A DNA stretch of 64,000 nucleotides from Desulfuromonadaceae bacterium (lineage in GTDB: Bacteria > Desulfobacterota > Desulfuromonadia > Geobacterales > Pseudopelobacteraceae), in contig JAQTQX010000010.1 in NCBI GenBank assembly GCA_028712075.1, positions 62,001 through 126,000 on the forward strand, in the 5' to 3' direction. The number at the start of each line of letters is the position of its first letter. Position 1 is the first letter of the stretch. The position numbers were made by a program, and so were the translations under genes. Below the pieces are notes generated by a model, which searched no databases, was not told the DNA's origin, and worked only from the letters and a program-made list of their open reading frames with translations. Of the stretch, positions 55,322 to 64,000 are shown piece after piece.

Positions 55322-55915
55322 ATGAAACGTATATTTGCATCAGCAGCAACCATTATTGCTCTGCTACTGCCGGTATTTGCCGGTGCAGCAACCTACAACA
55401 TCGATCCTGACCACACGAATGTCGGTTTCAAGGTTCGTCATCTGATGGTCTCCAATGTAAAAGGAAGTTTTGAGAAATTTACCGGCACTGTGGATATAAA
55501 CGACAAGGACATCACCAAATCAAAAGTAAACGTCACTATTGACACAGCATCAATCAACACAAACGTCAAAAAGCGAGACGACCATCTACGTAGCCCAGAC
55601 TTTTTTGATGTCGCCAAATACCCGACCATGACCTTCACTTCTAAAAAAATAACCGCTGTCGACACGGGGAAACTTATTGTCACCGGAAACCTGACCCTGC
55701 ATGGTATCACCAAAGAAGTTGCCCTTGATGTTGAGGGACCGTCAGCAGAAAGCAAAGATCCATGGGGGAATATGAGAAGCGGCGCTACGGCCACCACAAA
55801 GATAAACCGCAAGGATTTTGGGCTGCTCTGGAACGCAGCACTTGAAACGGGAGGCGTTGTTGTGGGGGATGAGGTTCAGATAATACTGGAAATAGAAATG
55901 ATCAGGGCAAAATAG
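55322..55915 (+). CDS. YceI-family periplasmic protein
   Basis: From the ATG at 55322 the protein has 197 residues; AAAGGAGA lies upstream, and the start gives a clear signal peptide (MKRIFASAATIIALLLPVFA, then GAATYNID). The YceI lipocalin-like fold is shown by YNIDPDHTNVGFKVRHLMVS, VKKRDDHLRSPDFFDVAKYP and VTGNLTLHGITKEVALDVEG. YceI proteins bind isoprenoid-like lipids such as ubiquinone precursors; the ligand here is unknown. It follows the MarR gene and ends in a strong terminator. Confidence 0.94.
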   Translation: MKRIFASAATIIALLLPVFAGAATYNIDPDHTNVGFKVRHLMVSNVKGSFEKFTGTVDINDKDITKSKVNVTIDTASINTNVKKRDDHLRSPDFFDVAKYPTMTFTSKKITAVDTGKLIVTGNLTLHGITKEVALDVEGPSAESKDPWGNMRSGATATTKINRKDFGLLWNAALETGGVVVGDEVQIILEIEMIRAK

Positions 55916-55935
55916 AGGGGCTGATGCATCTGATG

Positions 55936-55976
55936 ACAAGCCTGCCCATCTATCGATGGGCAGGCTTGTTGGTTTT
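55936..55976. terminator. Strong terminator between the YceI and YjbQ genes
   Basis: ACAAGCCTGCCCATC, a four-base loop and GATGGGCAGGCTTGT give a perfect 15-bp stem, followed on the plus strand by TGGTTTTAA. It lies 20 bp after the YceI stop and between convergent genes, so it may serve both. Confidence 0.85.
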
Positions 55977-56001
55977 AACCATCTGCTCCGGTTCTATGAC
56001 A

Positions 56002-56418
56002 CTACTCACCGATAATTTTTACCAGCACCCGTTTCCGCCGTTTACCATCAAACTCCCCATAGAATATCTGCTCCCACGGTCCAAGATCGAGCCTTCCCTG
56101 TGTCACGGCCACGACGACTTCTCGCCCCATGATCGTCCGCTTCAGATGGGCATCGGCATTGTCTTCGTAGCCGTTGTGATTGTAGCGTGAGTGCGGCTGT
56201 TCTGGCGCCAGTCCCTCCAGCCACGTTTCAAAATCTTGATGCAAACCCGATTCGTCGTCATTTATGAAAACGCTGGCCGTTATGTGCATGGCATTGCAGA
56301 GCAGCAGTCCATCAGTTATGCCGCTCTCTTTGAGACAGCCGGAAATTTGCGGTGTAATGTTGACCAGCTCACGGCGATGCCTGGTTTCAAACCAGAGTTC
56401 CTTGCGAAATGATTTCAT
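56002..56418 (-). CDS. YjbQ/UPF0047 family protein (secondary thiamine-phosphate synthase)
   Basis: The 138-residue protein has the UPF0047 blocks [38 protein letters not shown] and [18 protein letters not shown] with the metal-binding His residues, ending [19 protein letters not shown]. Members can replace thiamine-phosphate synthase weakly in E. coli; the true reaction is unclear. It lies two bases after pepN on the same strand. Confidence 0.93.
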   Translation of the reverse strand: MKSFRKELWFETRHRRELVNITPQISGCLKESGITDGLLLCNAMHITASVFINDDESGLHQDFETWLEGLAPEQPHSRYNHNGYEDNADAHLKRTIMGREVVVAVTQGRLDLGPWEQIFYGEFDGKRRKRVLVKIIGE

Positions 56419-56420
56419 GT

Positions 56421-59072
56421 TTACGACTCCTTCAAGCTTTTCCCTACTACTTCATAGACGTCTCGCGGCAGACCGTCAACCGCCTGTATCCTCAGCAGCT
56501 GTTCTCTCATCAGGGCGCTCCGCCCCGCTTCAAACCTCTGCCAAGTAGTTAACGGACCCAGCATACGAGCTGTCACTTGTGGATTAACCGGAATCAGCCG
56601 AAGCAGTTGATCGGTTAAAAAACGATACCCGGCACCGGTCGGATCGTGAAAATGCACTTGATTCCGTTGACTGAATGCGCCAACCAGCGAACGAAACCGA
56701 TTCGGATTACTCAATTCAAACGCGGGATGATCGAGCAGCGCATGCACCTCTCGTAAAGTTCCCGGCAGTATGGAGGTGGCTTGCAGTGAAAACCATTTAT
56801 CCACCACCAGTCGGTCCCCCTGCCAACGACGATAAAAGTCATCGAGAAGCTCACAACGCTCCGGGCAATCACATGAAACAAGTGACGAGAGAGCAGCCAT
56901 GGCGTCGGTCATATTATCGGAGCTACGGTACTGATCGAAGCAACGATCAATATTTTCCTGGCCGCCGCTGCTCATCAGGTACGCCAGACAGAGGTTGGCC
57001 AGACGGCGCTCCCCGGAACGTCCGTCATCGGGAGAGTATGGCACCACCTTCCGAACGCTGCTGCGCAGCTCAATGAATTCATTCCTGCAGCAATCTGCAA
57101 GTGTGCGGATCACAAACTGGCGCGCAGCATGAATTGCCGCCGGATCGATCTCCTGGACAAGTTCGGCAAGATATTTTTCTGAAGGCAACGTCAATGTTTC
57201 GGCCAGAAAAGCATAATCGGCAACCTCACTTAGAAGATTGGCACGGAACGCTTCAGTAAACTGCAGGTCCAGAGACAGTTCCCGGCCATTCTTATAGTTA
57301 TCTACCATACCGAGAATCAGCCCTATCGCCATCTGCTGACCTGCCTCCCAACGGCAGAAAGGATCAGGTTCATGCGCCATCAGCAGGGCAAGTTGGTCAT
57401 ATCGGTACGGGTAGTCAAGTTTGACCGGCGCGGAAAATCCGCGCAACAGCGCCGGAACCGGCTCCTTGGTCAGGCCGGTGAAGCGGAAGGTTTCCACGGC
57501 CGCATGGAGATGCAGGATTCGCGACGTCCCCGTGCCGGGCGCCTCGCCGGCCAGGGTCACCGGCAATTCCGCGCCGTCCTGCCCGAGCAGTCCGAGCGCC
57601 AGCGGAATATGCAATGGCTGTTTGTCCGGCTGACCGGGTGTCGCCGGACAGTTCTGCCTGACCGTCAGGATAAACGTGTTATCCGCAGCGTTATACGATC
57701 CGCTTGCGGACAATTCGGGCGTACCCGCCTGACTGTACCAGAGCAGAAACTGCTCCAGATCAATGCCGCCCGCTTCGGCCATAGTCTGCACAAAATCATC
57801 TACGGTCACCGCCTGCCCGTCAAAACGGGCAAAATAGAGATCCATTGCCGTACGAAACCGTTCGGAACCAAGCAGTGTACGCTGCATTCGGACCAGTTCG
57901 GCCCCCTTGCTATAGACGGTGGCGGTATAAAAGTTGTTGATTTCCATGTACGAGTCGGGACGAACCGGGTGAGCCAGCGGGCCGCCGTCTTCAGGGAATT
58001 GGGAGGTACGAAGGTTACGGACATCCACTATGCGCTTCACCCCGCGCGACTGCATGTCAGAGGAAAACTCCTGATCGCGGAAAACCGTCAAGCCCTCTTT
58101 CAGAGATAATTGAAACCAATCGCGGCACGTTACCCGATTACCGCTCCAGTTATGAAAATATTCATGTCCGATTACCTCTTCAATAGCGTGAAAATCATCA
58201 TCAGTGGCTGTTTCAGGGGTGGCAAGGACATAGCATGAATTGAAAATATTCAGCCCCTTGTTTTCCATTGCCCCCATGTTGAAATCGTCAACCGCAACGA
58301 TCATGTATCGGTCAAGATCATATTCCCTGTCGTAGACCTGCTCGTCCCAGCGCATCGCCTTCTTGAGGGAACGCATGGCATGTTCGCACTTACCCCGGTT
58401 CTGGTGGTGAACATAAATCTGGAGCGAAACGTCCCGTCCGGAACAGGTCGTAAAATTGTCCTCGATACAGACCAGATCCCCCGCTACCAAAGCAAACAGA
58501 TAGCTCGGCTTTTTGAACGGATCATGCCAGGTGGCAAAATGACGGCCATCCGGCAGTTCGCCCCGCTCGATGAGGTTGCCATTGGAGAGGAGCACCGGAC
58601 AACGCTCACGGTCGGCGATGATGGTCGTGGTAAACAGCGTCAGCAGGTCTGGACGATCCGGAAACCAGGTAATGGCGCGAAACCCCTCCGCCTCGCACTG
58701 GGTGCAAAACATTCCGGATGAGCGATAGAGCCCTTCAAGAGAGCTGTTATCCTGCGGGCAGAGTTCGTTTTTCACCTCCAGCGTAAACCGATCCGGGATG
58801 TCCCTGATCGTCAGCAGTTCATCAGTCATGCTGTAACGTTCAGGATGGAGCGGCACACCATCAAGCTCTAACCCCTGTAAGTTGAGATGTTTGCCGTTCA
58901 ACAGCAACGGCCGGACGCCGCCAGCGTCTTCATAGTTTCTGCGCAGTGCCAGACGAGAGGTCACGGATGTCGATTCATCACAAAGTTCGACACGAAGTTC
59001 GACTCTGTTAACAATATAATCAGGGGGTGTGTAGTCAGCACGGTACATGGTTCTATGGGCTGTTTCAGTCAT
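56421..59072 (-). CDS. pepN: Aminopeptidase N (M1 metallopeptidase)
   Basis: The 883-residue protein is of the PepN type seen in proteobacteria. The zinc site is [21 protein letters not shown] (HEXXH with the downstream Glu in [13 protein letters not shown]), and the substrate-binding GAMENKGLN is present. The N-terminal sheet domain has the motif [14 protein letters not shown]. It removes N-terminal residues from peptides in the cytoplasm. The length matches E. coli PepN (870). It leads the pepN-yjbQ pair; the plus-strand hypothetical gene is divergent. Confidence 0.97.
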   Translation of the reverse strand: MTETAHRTMYRADYTPPDYIVNRVELRVELCDESTSVTSRLALRRNYEDAGGVRPLLLNGKHLNLQGLELDGVPLHPERYSMTDELLTIRDIPDRFTLEVKNELCPQDNSSLEGLYRSSGMFCTQCEAEGFRAITWFPDRPDLLTLFTTTIIADRERCPVLLSNGNLIERGELPDGRHFATWHDPFKKPSYLFALVAGDLVCIEDNFTTCSGRDVSLQIYVHHQNRGKCEHAMRSLKKAMRWDEQVYDREYDLDRYMIVAVDDFNMGAMENKGLNIFNSCYVLATPETATDDDFHAIEEVIGHEYFHNWSGNRVTCRDWFQLSLKEGLTVFRDQEFSSDMQSRGVKRIVDVRNLRTSQFPEDGGPLAHPVRPDSYMEINNFYTATVYSKGAELVRMQRTLLGSERFRTAMDLYFARFDGQAVTVDDFVQTMAEAGGIDLEQFLLWYSQAGTPELSASGSYNAADNTFILTVRQNCPATPGQPDKQPLHIPLALGLLGQDGAELPVTLAGEAPGTGTSRILHLHAAVETFRFTGLTKEPVPALLRGFSAPVKLDYPYRYDQLALLMAHEPDPFCRWEAGQQMAIGLILGMVDNYKNGRELSLDLQFTEAFRANLLSEVADYAFLAETLTLPSEKYLAELVQEIDPAAIHAARQFVIRTLADCCRNEFIELRSSVRKVVPYSPDDGRSGERRLANLCLAYLMSSGGQENIDRCFDQYRSSDNMTDAMAALSSLVSCDCPERCELLDDFYRRWQGDRLVVDKWFSLQATSILPGTLREVHALLDHPAFELSNPNRFRSLVGAFSQRNQVHFHDPTGAGYRFLTDQLLRLIPVNPQVTARMLGPLTTWQRFEAGRSALMREQLLRIQAVDGLPRDVYEVVGKSLKES

Positions 59073-59194
59073 TGAGCGTTCCGATCATTTTGTGGTACGT
59101 TGCTGCAGAACAGAGTAGGCAACTTTGATTCTGACTACATACCACACCATCCCCTGCATGTTGAAAATTTTATTGGTAAGCACGCCCCTATTCT

Positions 59195-59207
59195 GGTAAC
59201 AGTTACC
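59195..59207. promoter_or_regulatory. Short palindrome before the zinc-ribbon hypothetical gene
   Basis: GGTAAC, one base, GTTACC is a perfect inverted repeat about 32 bp before the start codon, close to the expected promoter. It could be an operator for a dimeric regulator, or chance. Confidence 0.3.
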
Positions 59208-59239
59208 GGCACGAAATAGCGGAAAGGGAGAATAGCACG

Positions 59240-59833
59240 ATGGAAGAACCACTTACATTCTGGCTTGACAACAAAATATGTTCCGGATTCAAGATCGCCG
59301 AAATCGGCACGCAGACTATGGTGTCATACCGCGACAAGTACTATATCGTTGTAAACGGCGCGGCCCTTATGAAAGGGGGCCGTCCGCTGCACTATTCAAA
59401 AACATCTCTACCGCTGCTCTGGAAAAAGGCCTTGAAAGGCATTTTCCCCGCGCCGACTGAACCCATTGAGCATGCTGATGACGAATTTCTTCCAGCAACA
59501 ACCTCGACTAAAAGGGAGCGAACTGCCATGAATAAAAGTACTGCCCCGCTTACTGAACTATCTGAGGATCGACCACAGACAGTTGTGACCCCGCTGACGA
59601 TCACAAAAAGATCCGTTACTGCAAAGAGCACTCTCGACGTAAAACCGGTCAAAATAATTCCGGCGGTCGTTGCCACAACGTGCCCCTACTGCAGCCACAA
59701 GCAGGAGATCCCTTTTGAAAAAGGGAAGAATGGTAAACCATTTTTTGCAACCTGCGTCAAGTGTTCAGTCGATTTTGCCGTACGCTTTGTGCCGGTCACT
59801 GTGTATCAGGCGCAGGTAGCAGCGTTCAAATAG
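59240..59833 (+). CDS. Hypothetical protein with C-terminal zinc-ribbon-like motif
   Basis: The 197-residue protein has AAGGGAG before the ATG. Residues 1-75 form a compact region (FWLDNKICSGFKIAEIG, YRDKYYIVVNGAALMKGG). A Thr/Ser/Lys-rich linker runs to about 145. The C-terminus has two CxxC pairs (TTCPYCSHKQEI and TCVKCSVDFAV), the pattern of a zinc ribbon. I do not recognise the N-terminal region. Its stop is 22 bp before the DUF1456 gene, so the two are probably one transcript. Confidence 0.75.
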   Translation: MEEPLTFWLDNKICSGFKIAEIGTQTMVSYRDKYYIVVNGAALMKGGRPLHYSKTSLPLLWKKALKGIFPAPTEPIEHADDEFLPATTSTKRERTAMNKSTAPLTELSEDRPQTVVTPLTITKRSVTAKSTLDVKPVKIIPAVVATTCPYCSHKQEIPFEKGKNGKPFFATCVKCSVDFAVRFVPVTVYQAQVAAFK

Positions 59834-59855
59834 CCTGATACAGGAGGATATAACG

Positions 59856-60350
59856 ATGAACAACAACGACATATTGCGTAGGGTGCGCTACGCCCTTGAT
59901 ATCAGTAATCTCACCATGATTGAGATGTTCAGTCTTTCTGGCTGTACTCTTGAGTTGCCCACGCTGCTTAAACTGTTAAAAAAGGAAGAGGAAGAGGAAT
60001 TCATTTCCTGCAGCAATCCCCTGCTCTCTTTTTTTCTTGACGGTCTGATCGTAAAAAGACGTGGCAGAAAGGACGGTGGTGACGGTCAGCCTCCCAAACC
60101 GGATGCCAGGCTCAACAACAACGCCATCCTGAAAAAGCTGCGCATTGCCCTTGACCTGAAGGAGGAGGATATGATCGCGGTCATGAAGCTGGCGGGTGTT
60201 ATTATTTCCAAATCAGAATTGAGCGCACTGTTCAGAAACAAGGGGCACAAACATTTCAAAGAATGCGGAGATCAGTTTTTGCGAAATTTTTTACAGGGGC
60301 TGACCATCAGGAATAGGGGTGTTTCCGCAGGAAAAAGTGAAAGCATATAA
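59856..60350 (+). CDS. DUF1456 (YehS-like) family protein
   Basis: The 164-residue protein has two copies of the same about 65-residue unit: [20 protein letters not shown] with [11 protein letters not shown], and [20 protein letters not shown] with [11 protein letters not shown]. This duplicated pattern is the DUF1456 family, represented by E. coli YehS, of unknown function. GGAGG lies upstream of the ATG. It follows the zinc-ribbon gene by 22 bp and is followed by a small hairpin (60350-60368) and the ilvD promoter. Confidence 0.9.
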   Translation: MNNNDILRRVRYALDISNLTMIEMFSLSGCTLELPTLLKLLKKEEEEEFISCSNPLLSFFLDGLIVKRRGRKDGGDGQPPKPDARLNNNAILKKLRIALDLKEEDMIAVMKLAGVIISKSELSALFRNKGHKHFKECGDQFLRNFLQGLTIRNRGVSAGKSESI

Positions 60351-60368
60351 TTTGGTGTGTAACCAAAT
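60350..60368 (+). other. Small hairpin after the DUF1456 gene
   Basis: ATTTGGT, a five-base loop and ACCAAAT form a seven-base stem directly at the DUF1456 stop. No T-run follows, so it is not a clear terminator. It might stabilise the message end. Confidence 0.4.
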
Positions 60369-60391
60369 CGAGTCCATTGTCGGCATTCCGA

Positions 60392-60420
60392 TTGACACAT
60401 AACTTTTTCTATATTATTCT
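60392..60420 (+). promoter_or_regulatory. Promoter of ilvD
   Basis: TTGACA at 60392, a 17-bp spacer and TATTCT at 60415 form a plausible sigma-70 promoter. The transcript would start near 60427, just before the 10-bp hairpin at 60430. Confidence 0.5.
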
Positions 60421-60429
60421 TCCCAACCC

Positions 60430-60458
60430 GATAAACCTTGGCCAATCAAAGGTTTATC
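60430..60458 (+). other. Leader hairpin of ilvD
   Basis: GATAAACCTT, a nine-base loop and AAGGTTTATC form a perfect 10-bp stem near the expected 5' end of the ilvD mRNA. No T-run follows and no leader peptide rich in branched-chain residues is visible, so classical attenuation is unlikely; a 5' stabilising stem or protein site is possible. Confidence 0.6.
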
Positions 60459-60490
60459 GACATCAAACAAACGAATCCAAGGACATTTAC

Positions 60491-62152
60491 ATGCGCAGCG
60501 ATATGATAAAAAAAGGGCTTGAGCGCACACCACACCGCGCCCTCCTCAAAGGAACCGGCGTCCCTCAGAATCAAATGGACAAGCCATTTATCGGCGTGGC
60601 AACCAGCTTTACCGATCTGATTCCTGGTCATGTCGGCATGCGTGACCTGGAGCGCTTCATTGAAAAAGGGGTGCACTCCGGCGGCGGCTACGCCTTCTTT
60701 TTTGGTATTCCGGGCGTCTGCGACGGCATGGCGATGGGGCACAAGGGAATGCATTATTCCCTGCCAACGCGTGAACTGATCGCAGACATGGTAGAGTCGG
60801 TTGCCGAAGCACACCGCCTCGACGGTCTGGTGCTGCTGACCAATTGTGACAAGATCACCCCGGGAATGCTGATGGCGGCTGCCCGTCTCGATATTCCCTG
60901 CATCGTCGTCACAGCCGGTCCAATGATGAGTGGACGCGGCCAGTCCGGACGCAAGTATTCGTTTGTCTCGGATACTTTTGAAGCGATGGCCCGCTACAAG
61001 GCCGGCGTTATCAACGACAAGGAACTGCAGGTCTGCGAGGACAATGCCTGCCCCGGTATGGGTTCCTGTCAGGGACTTTTTACCGCCAATACCATGGCGA
61101 TTCTGACCGAGACGATGGGGATGAGCTTGCCGCGTTGCGGCACTGCACTGGCGGTGTCCGCACTGAAGCGACGCATCGCTTTCGCTTCTGGCGAAAAAAT
61201 TATCGAACTGGTCCAGAACAATATTACTCCGCGCAGCATTCTGACCCGCAAAGCATTTGAAAACGCCATTCGTGTCGATCTGGCACTGGGCGGTTCCTCC
61301 AACACCGTGCTGCACCTCCTGGCAATTGCCCATGAGGCAGGCGTCGATCTGCCGCTCGAACTGTTTGACGAACTCTCAAAGGACACACCGCAGCTGGCAT
61401 CAATGAATCCGGCCGGTGAGCACTTCATGGAAGATCTGGATATCGCCGGCGGTGTTGCCGGTGTTCTGAAACAACTTGGCAGTAAAATTCACGACACCCC
61501 CACTCTGTTTGGACTAACCACGCATCAGCTGGCCGAGAGCATTCAGAATGTGGACGAGGAGGTTATCCGCCCGCTTGGGAACGCGATTAAGAAGGAGGGT
61601 GGCATTGCCATCCTGACCGGAAACATCGCTCCCAAAGGGGCGGTTGTCAAGCAGTCGGGTGTTTCCGCAACCATGATGAACTTTGAAGGCACGGCTCGCT
61701 GTTTCGACGCTGAAGAGTTCGCAATGGCTGCCATCATGGAGGGGAAAATAAAATCCGGCGATGTGGTCGTCATCCGCTACGAAGGGCCGAAAGGTGGCCC
61801 CGGGATGCGGGAAATGCTCGCCCCTACCGCCGCTATCATGGGAATGGGACTAGGTGATTGCGTGGCCTTGATCACCGATGGGCGTTTTTCGGGAGGCACG
61901 CGCGGCCCCTGTATCGGCCACATTTCCCCCGAAGCAGCCGAAGGGGGACCAATCGGCCTGGTGAAAGACGGAGACCGAATTCTGCTTGATATCCCCAATC
62001 GGAGTCTGGAACTGCTGGTTGATGAGGCGACCCTTGCGGCCCGCCGTTCAGAATGGACGGCACCGCAACCGAAGATCAAAGGGGGCTGGCTGGCCCGCTA
62101 CGCTAAAGTTGTTACATCAGCCCATACCGGGGCAGTGACAACTGCTGATTAA
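60491..62152 (+). CDS. ilvD: Dihydroxy-acid dehydratase
   Basis: From the ATG at 60491 the protein has 553 residues; AAGGAC lies upstream, and the track start at 60377 would read through the promoter and leader hairpin. It begins [20 protein letters not shown]. Fe-S cysteines lie in [17 protein letters not shown] and [39 protein letters not shown] is the C-terminal signature. It dehydrates dihydroxy acids in valine, leucine and isoleucine synthesis. ilvB follows after a repeat element. Confidence 0.97.
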   Translation: MRSDMIKKGLERTPHRALLKGTGVPQNQMDKPFIGVATSFTDLIPGHVGMRDLERFIEKGVHSGGGYAFFFGIPGVCDGMAMGHKGMHYSLPTRELIADMVESVAEAHRLDGLVLLTNCDKITPGMLMAAARLDIPCIVVTAGPMMSGRGQSGRKYSFVSDTFEAMARYKAGVINDKELQVCEDNACPGMGSCQGLFTANTMAILTETMGMSLPRCGTALAVSALKRRIAFASGEKIIELVQNNITPRSILTRKAFENAIRVDLALGGSSNTVLHLLAIAHEAGVDLPLELFDELSKDTPQLASMNPAGEHFMEDLDIAGGVAGVLKQLGSKIHDTPTLFGLTTHQLAESIQNVDEEVIRPLGNAIKKEGGIAILTGNIAPKGAVVKQSGVSATMMNFEGTARCFDAEEFAMAAIMEGKIKSGDVVVIRYEGPKGGPGMREMLAPTAAIMGMGLGDCVALITDGRFSGGTRGPCIGHISPEAAEGGPIGLVKDGDRILLDIPNRSLELLVDEATLAARRSEWTAPQPKIKGGWLARYAKVVTSAHTGAVTTAD

Positions 62153-62166
62153 CATGTAACGTCATA

Positions 62167-62270
62167 TGCAATAGAACGCGGATCGAATTTGATGTGGGCG
62201 GATTTACAAAAATTCAATCGAATAAAAGTGGTTGATTTACGTAAATCAGCTCAATCCGCGTTCCATTGCA
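62167..62270. repeat. 104-bp inverted-repeat element between ilvD and ilvB
   Basis: The ends are 17-bp inverted repeats with one mismatch: TGCAATAGAACGCGGAT at 62167 and ATCCGCGTTCCATTGCA at 62254. Inside, TGATTTACGTAAATCA (62233-62248) is a perfect palindrome. It encodes no ORF. The arrangement resembles a small palindromic intergenic element or MITE-like remnant; no target-site duplication is evident. A T6 run at 62283-62288 lies 12 bp downstream. Confidence 0.7.
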
Positions 62271-62324
62271 GTCCAGAGTCTGTTTTTTAACATTTTATCT
62301 TAACTTGAACACAAAGAGGTTTAT

Positions 62325-64000
62325 ATGAAAATGAACGGTGCACGAATAATATTGGAATGCTTGAAGAAAGAGGGGGTTGATACTGTGTTCGGTTATCCGG
62401 GCGGTACTGTTATCAACCTGTATGACGCCCTCTTCGATTTTAAGGAAATTCGCCACATTCTGCCGCGCCACGAACAGGCCGGTACCCATGCAGCTGACGG
62501 TTATGCCCGCGCTACCGGAAGGGTTGGGGTAGCTATTGCCACATCAGGCCCCGGCGCGACCAATACCGTGACCGGCATTGCAACAGCTTACATGGATTCA
62601 ATCCCGATGGTTATTATCACCGGACAGGTACCGACGGCACTGATCGGCAATGACGCTTTTCAGGAGGTCGATATCATCGGCATCACCCGCCCCTGCACGA
62701 AGCACAGCTTTCTGATCCGCAACGTCGACGATATCGCCATTACCATGAAAAAGGCATTTTACCTGGCTCGCAGCGGACGTCCTGGCCCGGTTCTGGTCGA
62801 CTTCCCGAAAGACATCCAAATGGCGCAGGGTGAATTCCATTACCCAGAAACGGTTGAAATTCGCGGTTACAAACCGAATCTTTCCGGTCACCCCCGGCAG
62901 GTTGAAAAAGCGGTCGACATGATTCTCCAGTCAAAACGGCCGGTCATGTATGTCGGCGGCGGCGCAGTTCTTGGTGATGCTGCAGATCCACTTACCCAAT
63001 TGGCCCGCAAGCTCGCCGTACCTGTAACGACAACTCTGATGGGACTTGGGGCATTCCCGGAAAGTGATCTGCTATCGCTTGGCATGCTCGGCATGCACGG
63101 TGCCTACTGCGCCAACATGGCGATGACCCACAGTGACCTGATCATTGCCATCGGCGCCCGTTTCGACGACCGGGTTACCGGAAAACTCTCGACCTTCGCC
63201 CCGCACGCGAAGATCATTCATATTGATGTCGATCCGACTTCGATAAAAAAGAATGTCCCGGTTGATCTGCCGATTGTTGGCGACGTCAAGGATGTGTTGA
63301 TCAAGATGATCAAGCAGGTAGACAAAAAAAAGAACACGGTTGCAGAATTTGTGGCTGCTCTGACACCCTGGCATACTGACATTTCCGGTTGGAAGGACAA
63401 ACATCCTATCGGCTACAAACAGAGCAACACTATCATCAAACCGCAGTTCGTCATTCAAAAACTGCGTGAACTGTCTGACGATGATGCCATCATCTCCACC
63501 GACGTCGGCCAGCATCAGATGTGGACCGCCCAGTTTTTCCAATTCAACAAACCACGTACGCTGCTCACTTCCGGTGGGCTCGGCACCATGGGTTTCGGGT
63601 TACCATCGGCAATGGGCGCTCAGGCAGCGTTTCCGAATCGCCAGGTCATCACCATCTGCGGCGACGGAGGCATTCAGATGAACATTCAGGAAATGGCAAC
63701 ACTGGTACAGAACAAGCTTCCTGTTAAAATTGTCATTCTGAACAATAATTTCCTCGGCATGGTGCGCCAATGGCAGGAACTGTTCTTCGACAAACGCTAC
63801 TCATCCACCTGTATGGAGCTGCCTATCGACTACATCAAACTGGCAGATGCTTACGGGGCTAAAGGATTCCTTGCGACGAAACCAAGTGACGTTGAATCGG
63901 TCATCAAGAAGGGGTTTAAGGAAAAAGGGCCGGTAATCATGGAGTTCAAGATTGCCCGTGAAGAAAAAGTACTGCCGATGGTTCCTGCCGGGGCATCACT
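62325..64000 (+). CDS. ilvB: Acetolactate synthase large subunit (runs off the window)
   Basis: The gene starts at the ATG at 62325 (AGAGGTTTAT upstream) and lacks its stop, so it is not in the ORF track; 558 codons are visible. It begins MKMNGARIILECLKKEGVDT and has GYPGGTVINLYDALF, RHEQAGTHAADGYARATG (with the catalytic Glu), SGPGATNTVTGIATAYMDS, and the thiamine-diphosphate site ICGDGGIQMNIQEM with NNNFLGMVRQWQELFF. It forms acetolactate from pyruvate with the IlvN regulatory subunit, which probably lies just beyond the edge. Confidence 0.97.
   Translation, partial: MKMNGARIILECLKKEGVDTVFGYPGGTVINLYDALFDFKEIRHILPRHEQAGTHAADGYARATGRVGVAIATSGPGATNTVTGIATAYMDSIPMVIITGQVPTALIGNDAFQEVDIIGITRPCTKHSFLIRNVDDIAITMKKAFYLARSGRPGPVLVDFPKDIQMAQGEFHYPETVEIRGYKPNLSGHPRQVEKAVDMILQSKRPVMYVGGGAVLGDAADPLTQLARKLAVPVTTTLMGLGAFPESDLLSLGMLGMHGAYCANMAMTHSDLIIAIGARFDDRVTGKLSTFAPHAKIIHIDVDPTSIKKNVPVDLPIVGDVKDVLIKMIKQVDKKKNTVAEFVAALTPWHTDISGWKDKHPIGYKQSNTIIKPQFVIQKLRELSDDDAIISTDVGQHQMWTAQFFQFNKPRTLLTSGGLGTMGFGLPSAMGAQAAFPNRQVITICGDGGIQMNIQEMATLVQNKLPVKIVILNNNFLGMVRQWQELFFDKRYSSTCMELPIDYIKLADAYGAKGFLATKPSDVESVIKKGFKEKGPVIMEFKIAREEKVLPMVPAGAS

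Noticed and set aside
57372-58109. 245-aa plus-strand ORF inside pepN
   Set aside because: It is antisense to the zinc-site region of a certain aminopeptidase gene; the composition is that of a shadow frame.
60446-61333. 295-aa minus-strand ORF opposite ilvD
   Set aside because: It overlaps the conserved Fe-S part of ilvD and has no recognisable domain or start signal.
62152-62325. Possible T-box or leader peptide attenuator before ilvB
   Set aside because: No T-box core sequence and no run of Val, Leu or Ile codons in a short ORF; only the inverted-repeat element is supported.

Overview
The window reads as a chromosomal segment of a Geobacter/Pelobacter-type bacterium (Desulfuromonadota). 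The grounds are the gene order rpmF-plsX-fabH-fabD-(fabZ)-fabG-acpP-fabF-rpiB-glyA, a cobalamin-dependent ribonucleotide reductase, many multi-domain sensor kinases with a Cache- or Cys-rich PAS input, and sigma-54 signals. No species is claimed. I see no rRNA, transposase, integrase, phage gene or CRISPR array; apart from a few intergenic repeats, this is core chromosome.

Layout. 1-213: start of a secreted or outer-membrane protein running off the left edge. 289-8963 (minus): a sensory locus with a hybrid kinase, a PAS kinase, a free receiver, a CheB methylesterase domain, a Cache-type MCP and an EAL/HDOD protein. 9357-12311 (plus): an envelope group (BON lipoprotein behind a good sigma-54 site, a tiny membrane protein, a PAP2 phosphatase, a DUF3943 outer-membrane protein). 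12583-30727 (minus): a long, tightly packed run of translation and RNA genes. In transcription order these are a beta-helix exported protein, a cysteine desulfurase, PIN-PhoH, tsaD, rsmA, tsaC, a membrane protein, a BrkB protein, rimP, nusA, YlxR-L7Ae, infB, rbfA, nrnA, truB, rph, rdgB and an RNA uridine methyltransferase. 31004-33405 (plus): nrdJ with a NrdR-type box, then tRNA-Asp.

33471-38844 (minus): glyA, bioA, a sigma-54 response regulator and a Cys-rich PAS kinase. 38951-46155 (minus): the fatty-acid/phospholipid cluster from the DUF177 protein to rpiB. 46244-54609 (minus): malQ, a Ppx/GppA enzyme, an IHF/HU protein, a TPR protein, a second RNA uridine methyltransferase, a hypothetical gene, queE, queD and metY. 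54783-55915 (plus): a MarR regulator and a YceI protein. 56002-59072 (minus): a YjbQ-family protein and aminopeptidase N. 59240-64000 (plus): a zinc-ribbon hypothetical, a DUF1456 protein, ilvD and the start of ilvB, with a 104-bp inverted-repeat element between the last two.

How the genes work together: the large minus-strand runs join translation initiation (rimP, nusA, infB, rbfA), rRNA and tRNA maturation (rsmA, tsaC/tsaD, truB, rph, RlmD-like) and nucleotide clean-up (rdgB, nrnA). The fab cluster makes acyl chains and passes them to phospholipid synthesis through plsX. The most unusual points are a methylesterase and receiver encoded as two adjacent genes, a promoter-plus-terminator arrangement directly in front of rimP-nusA, the sigma-54 signals of the envelope cluster, and the inverted repeat inside the ilv locus. 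I found no clearly new multi-gene defence or mobile system here.
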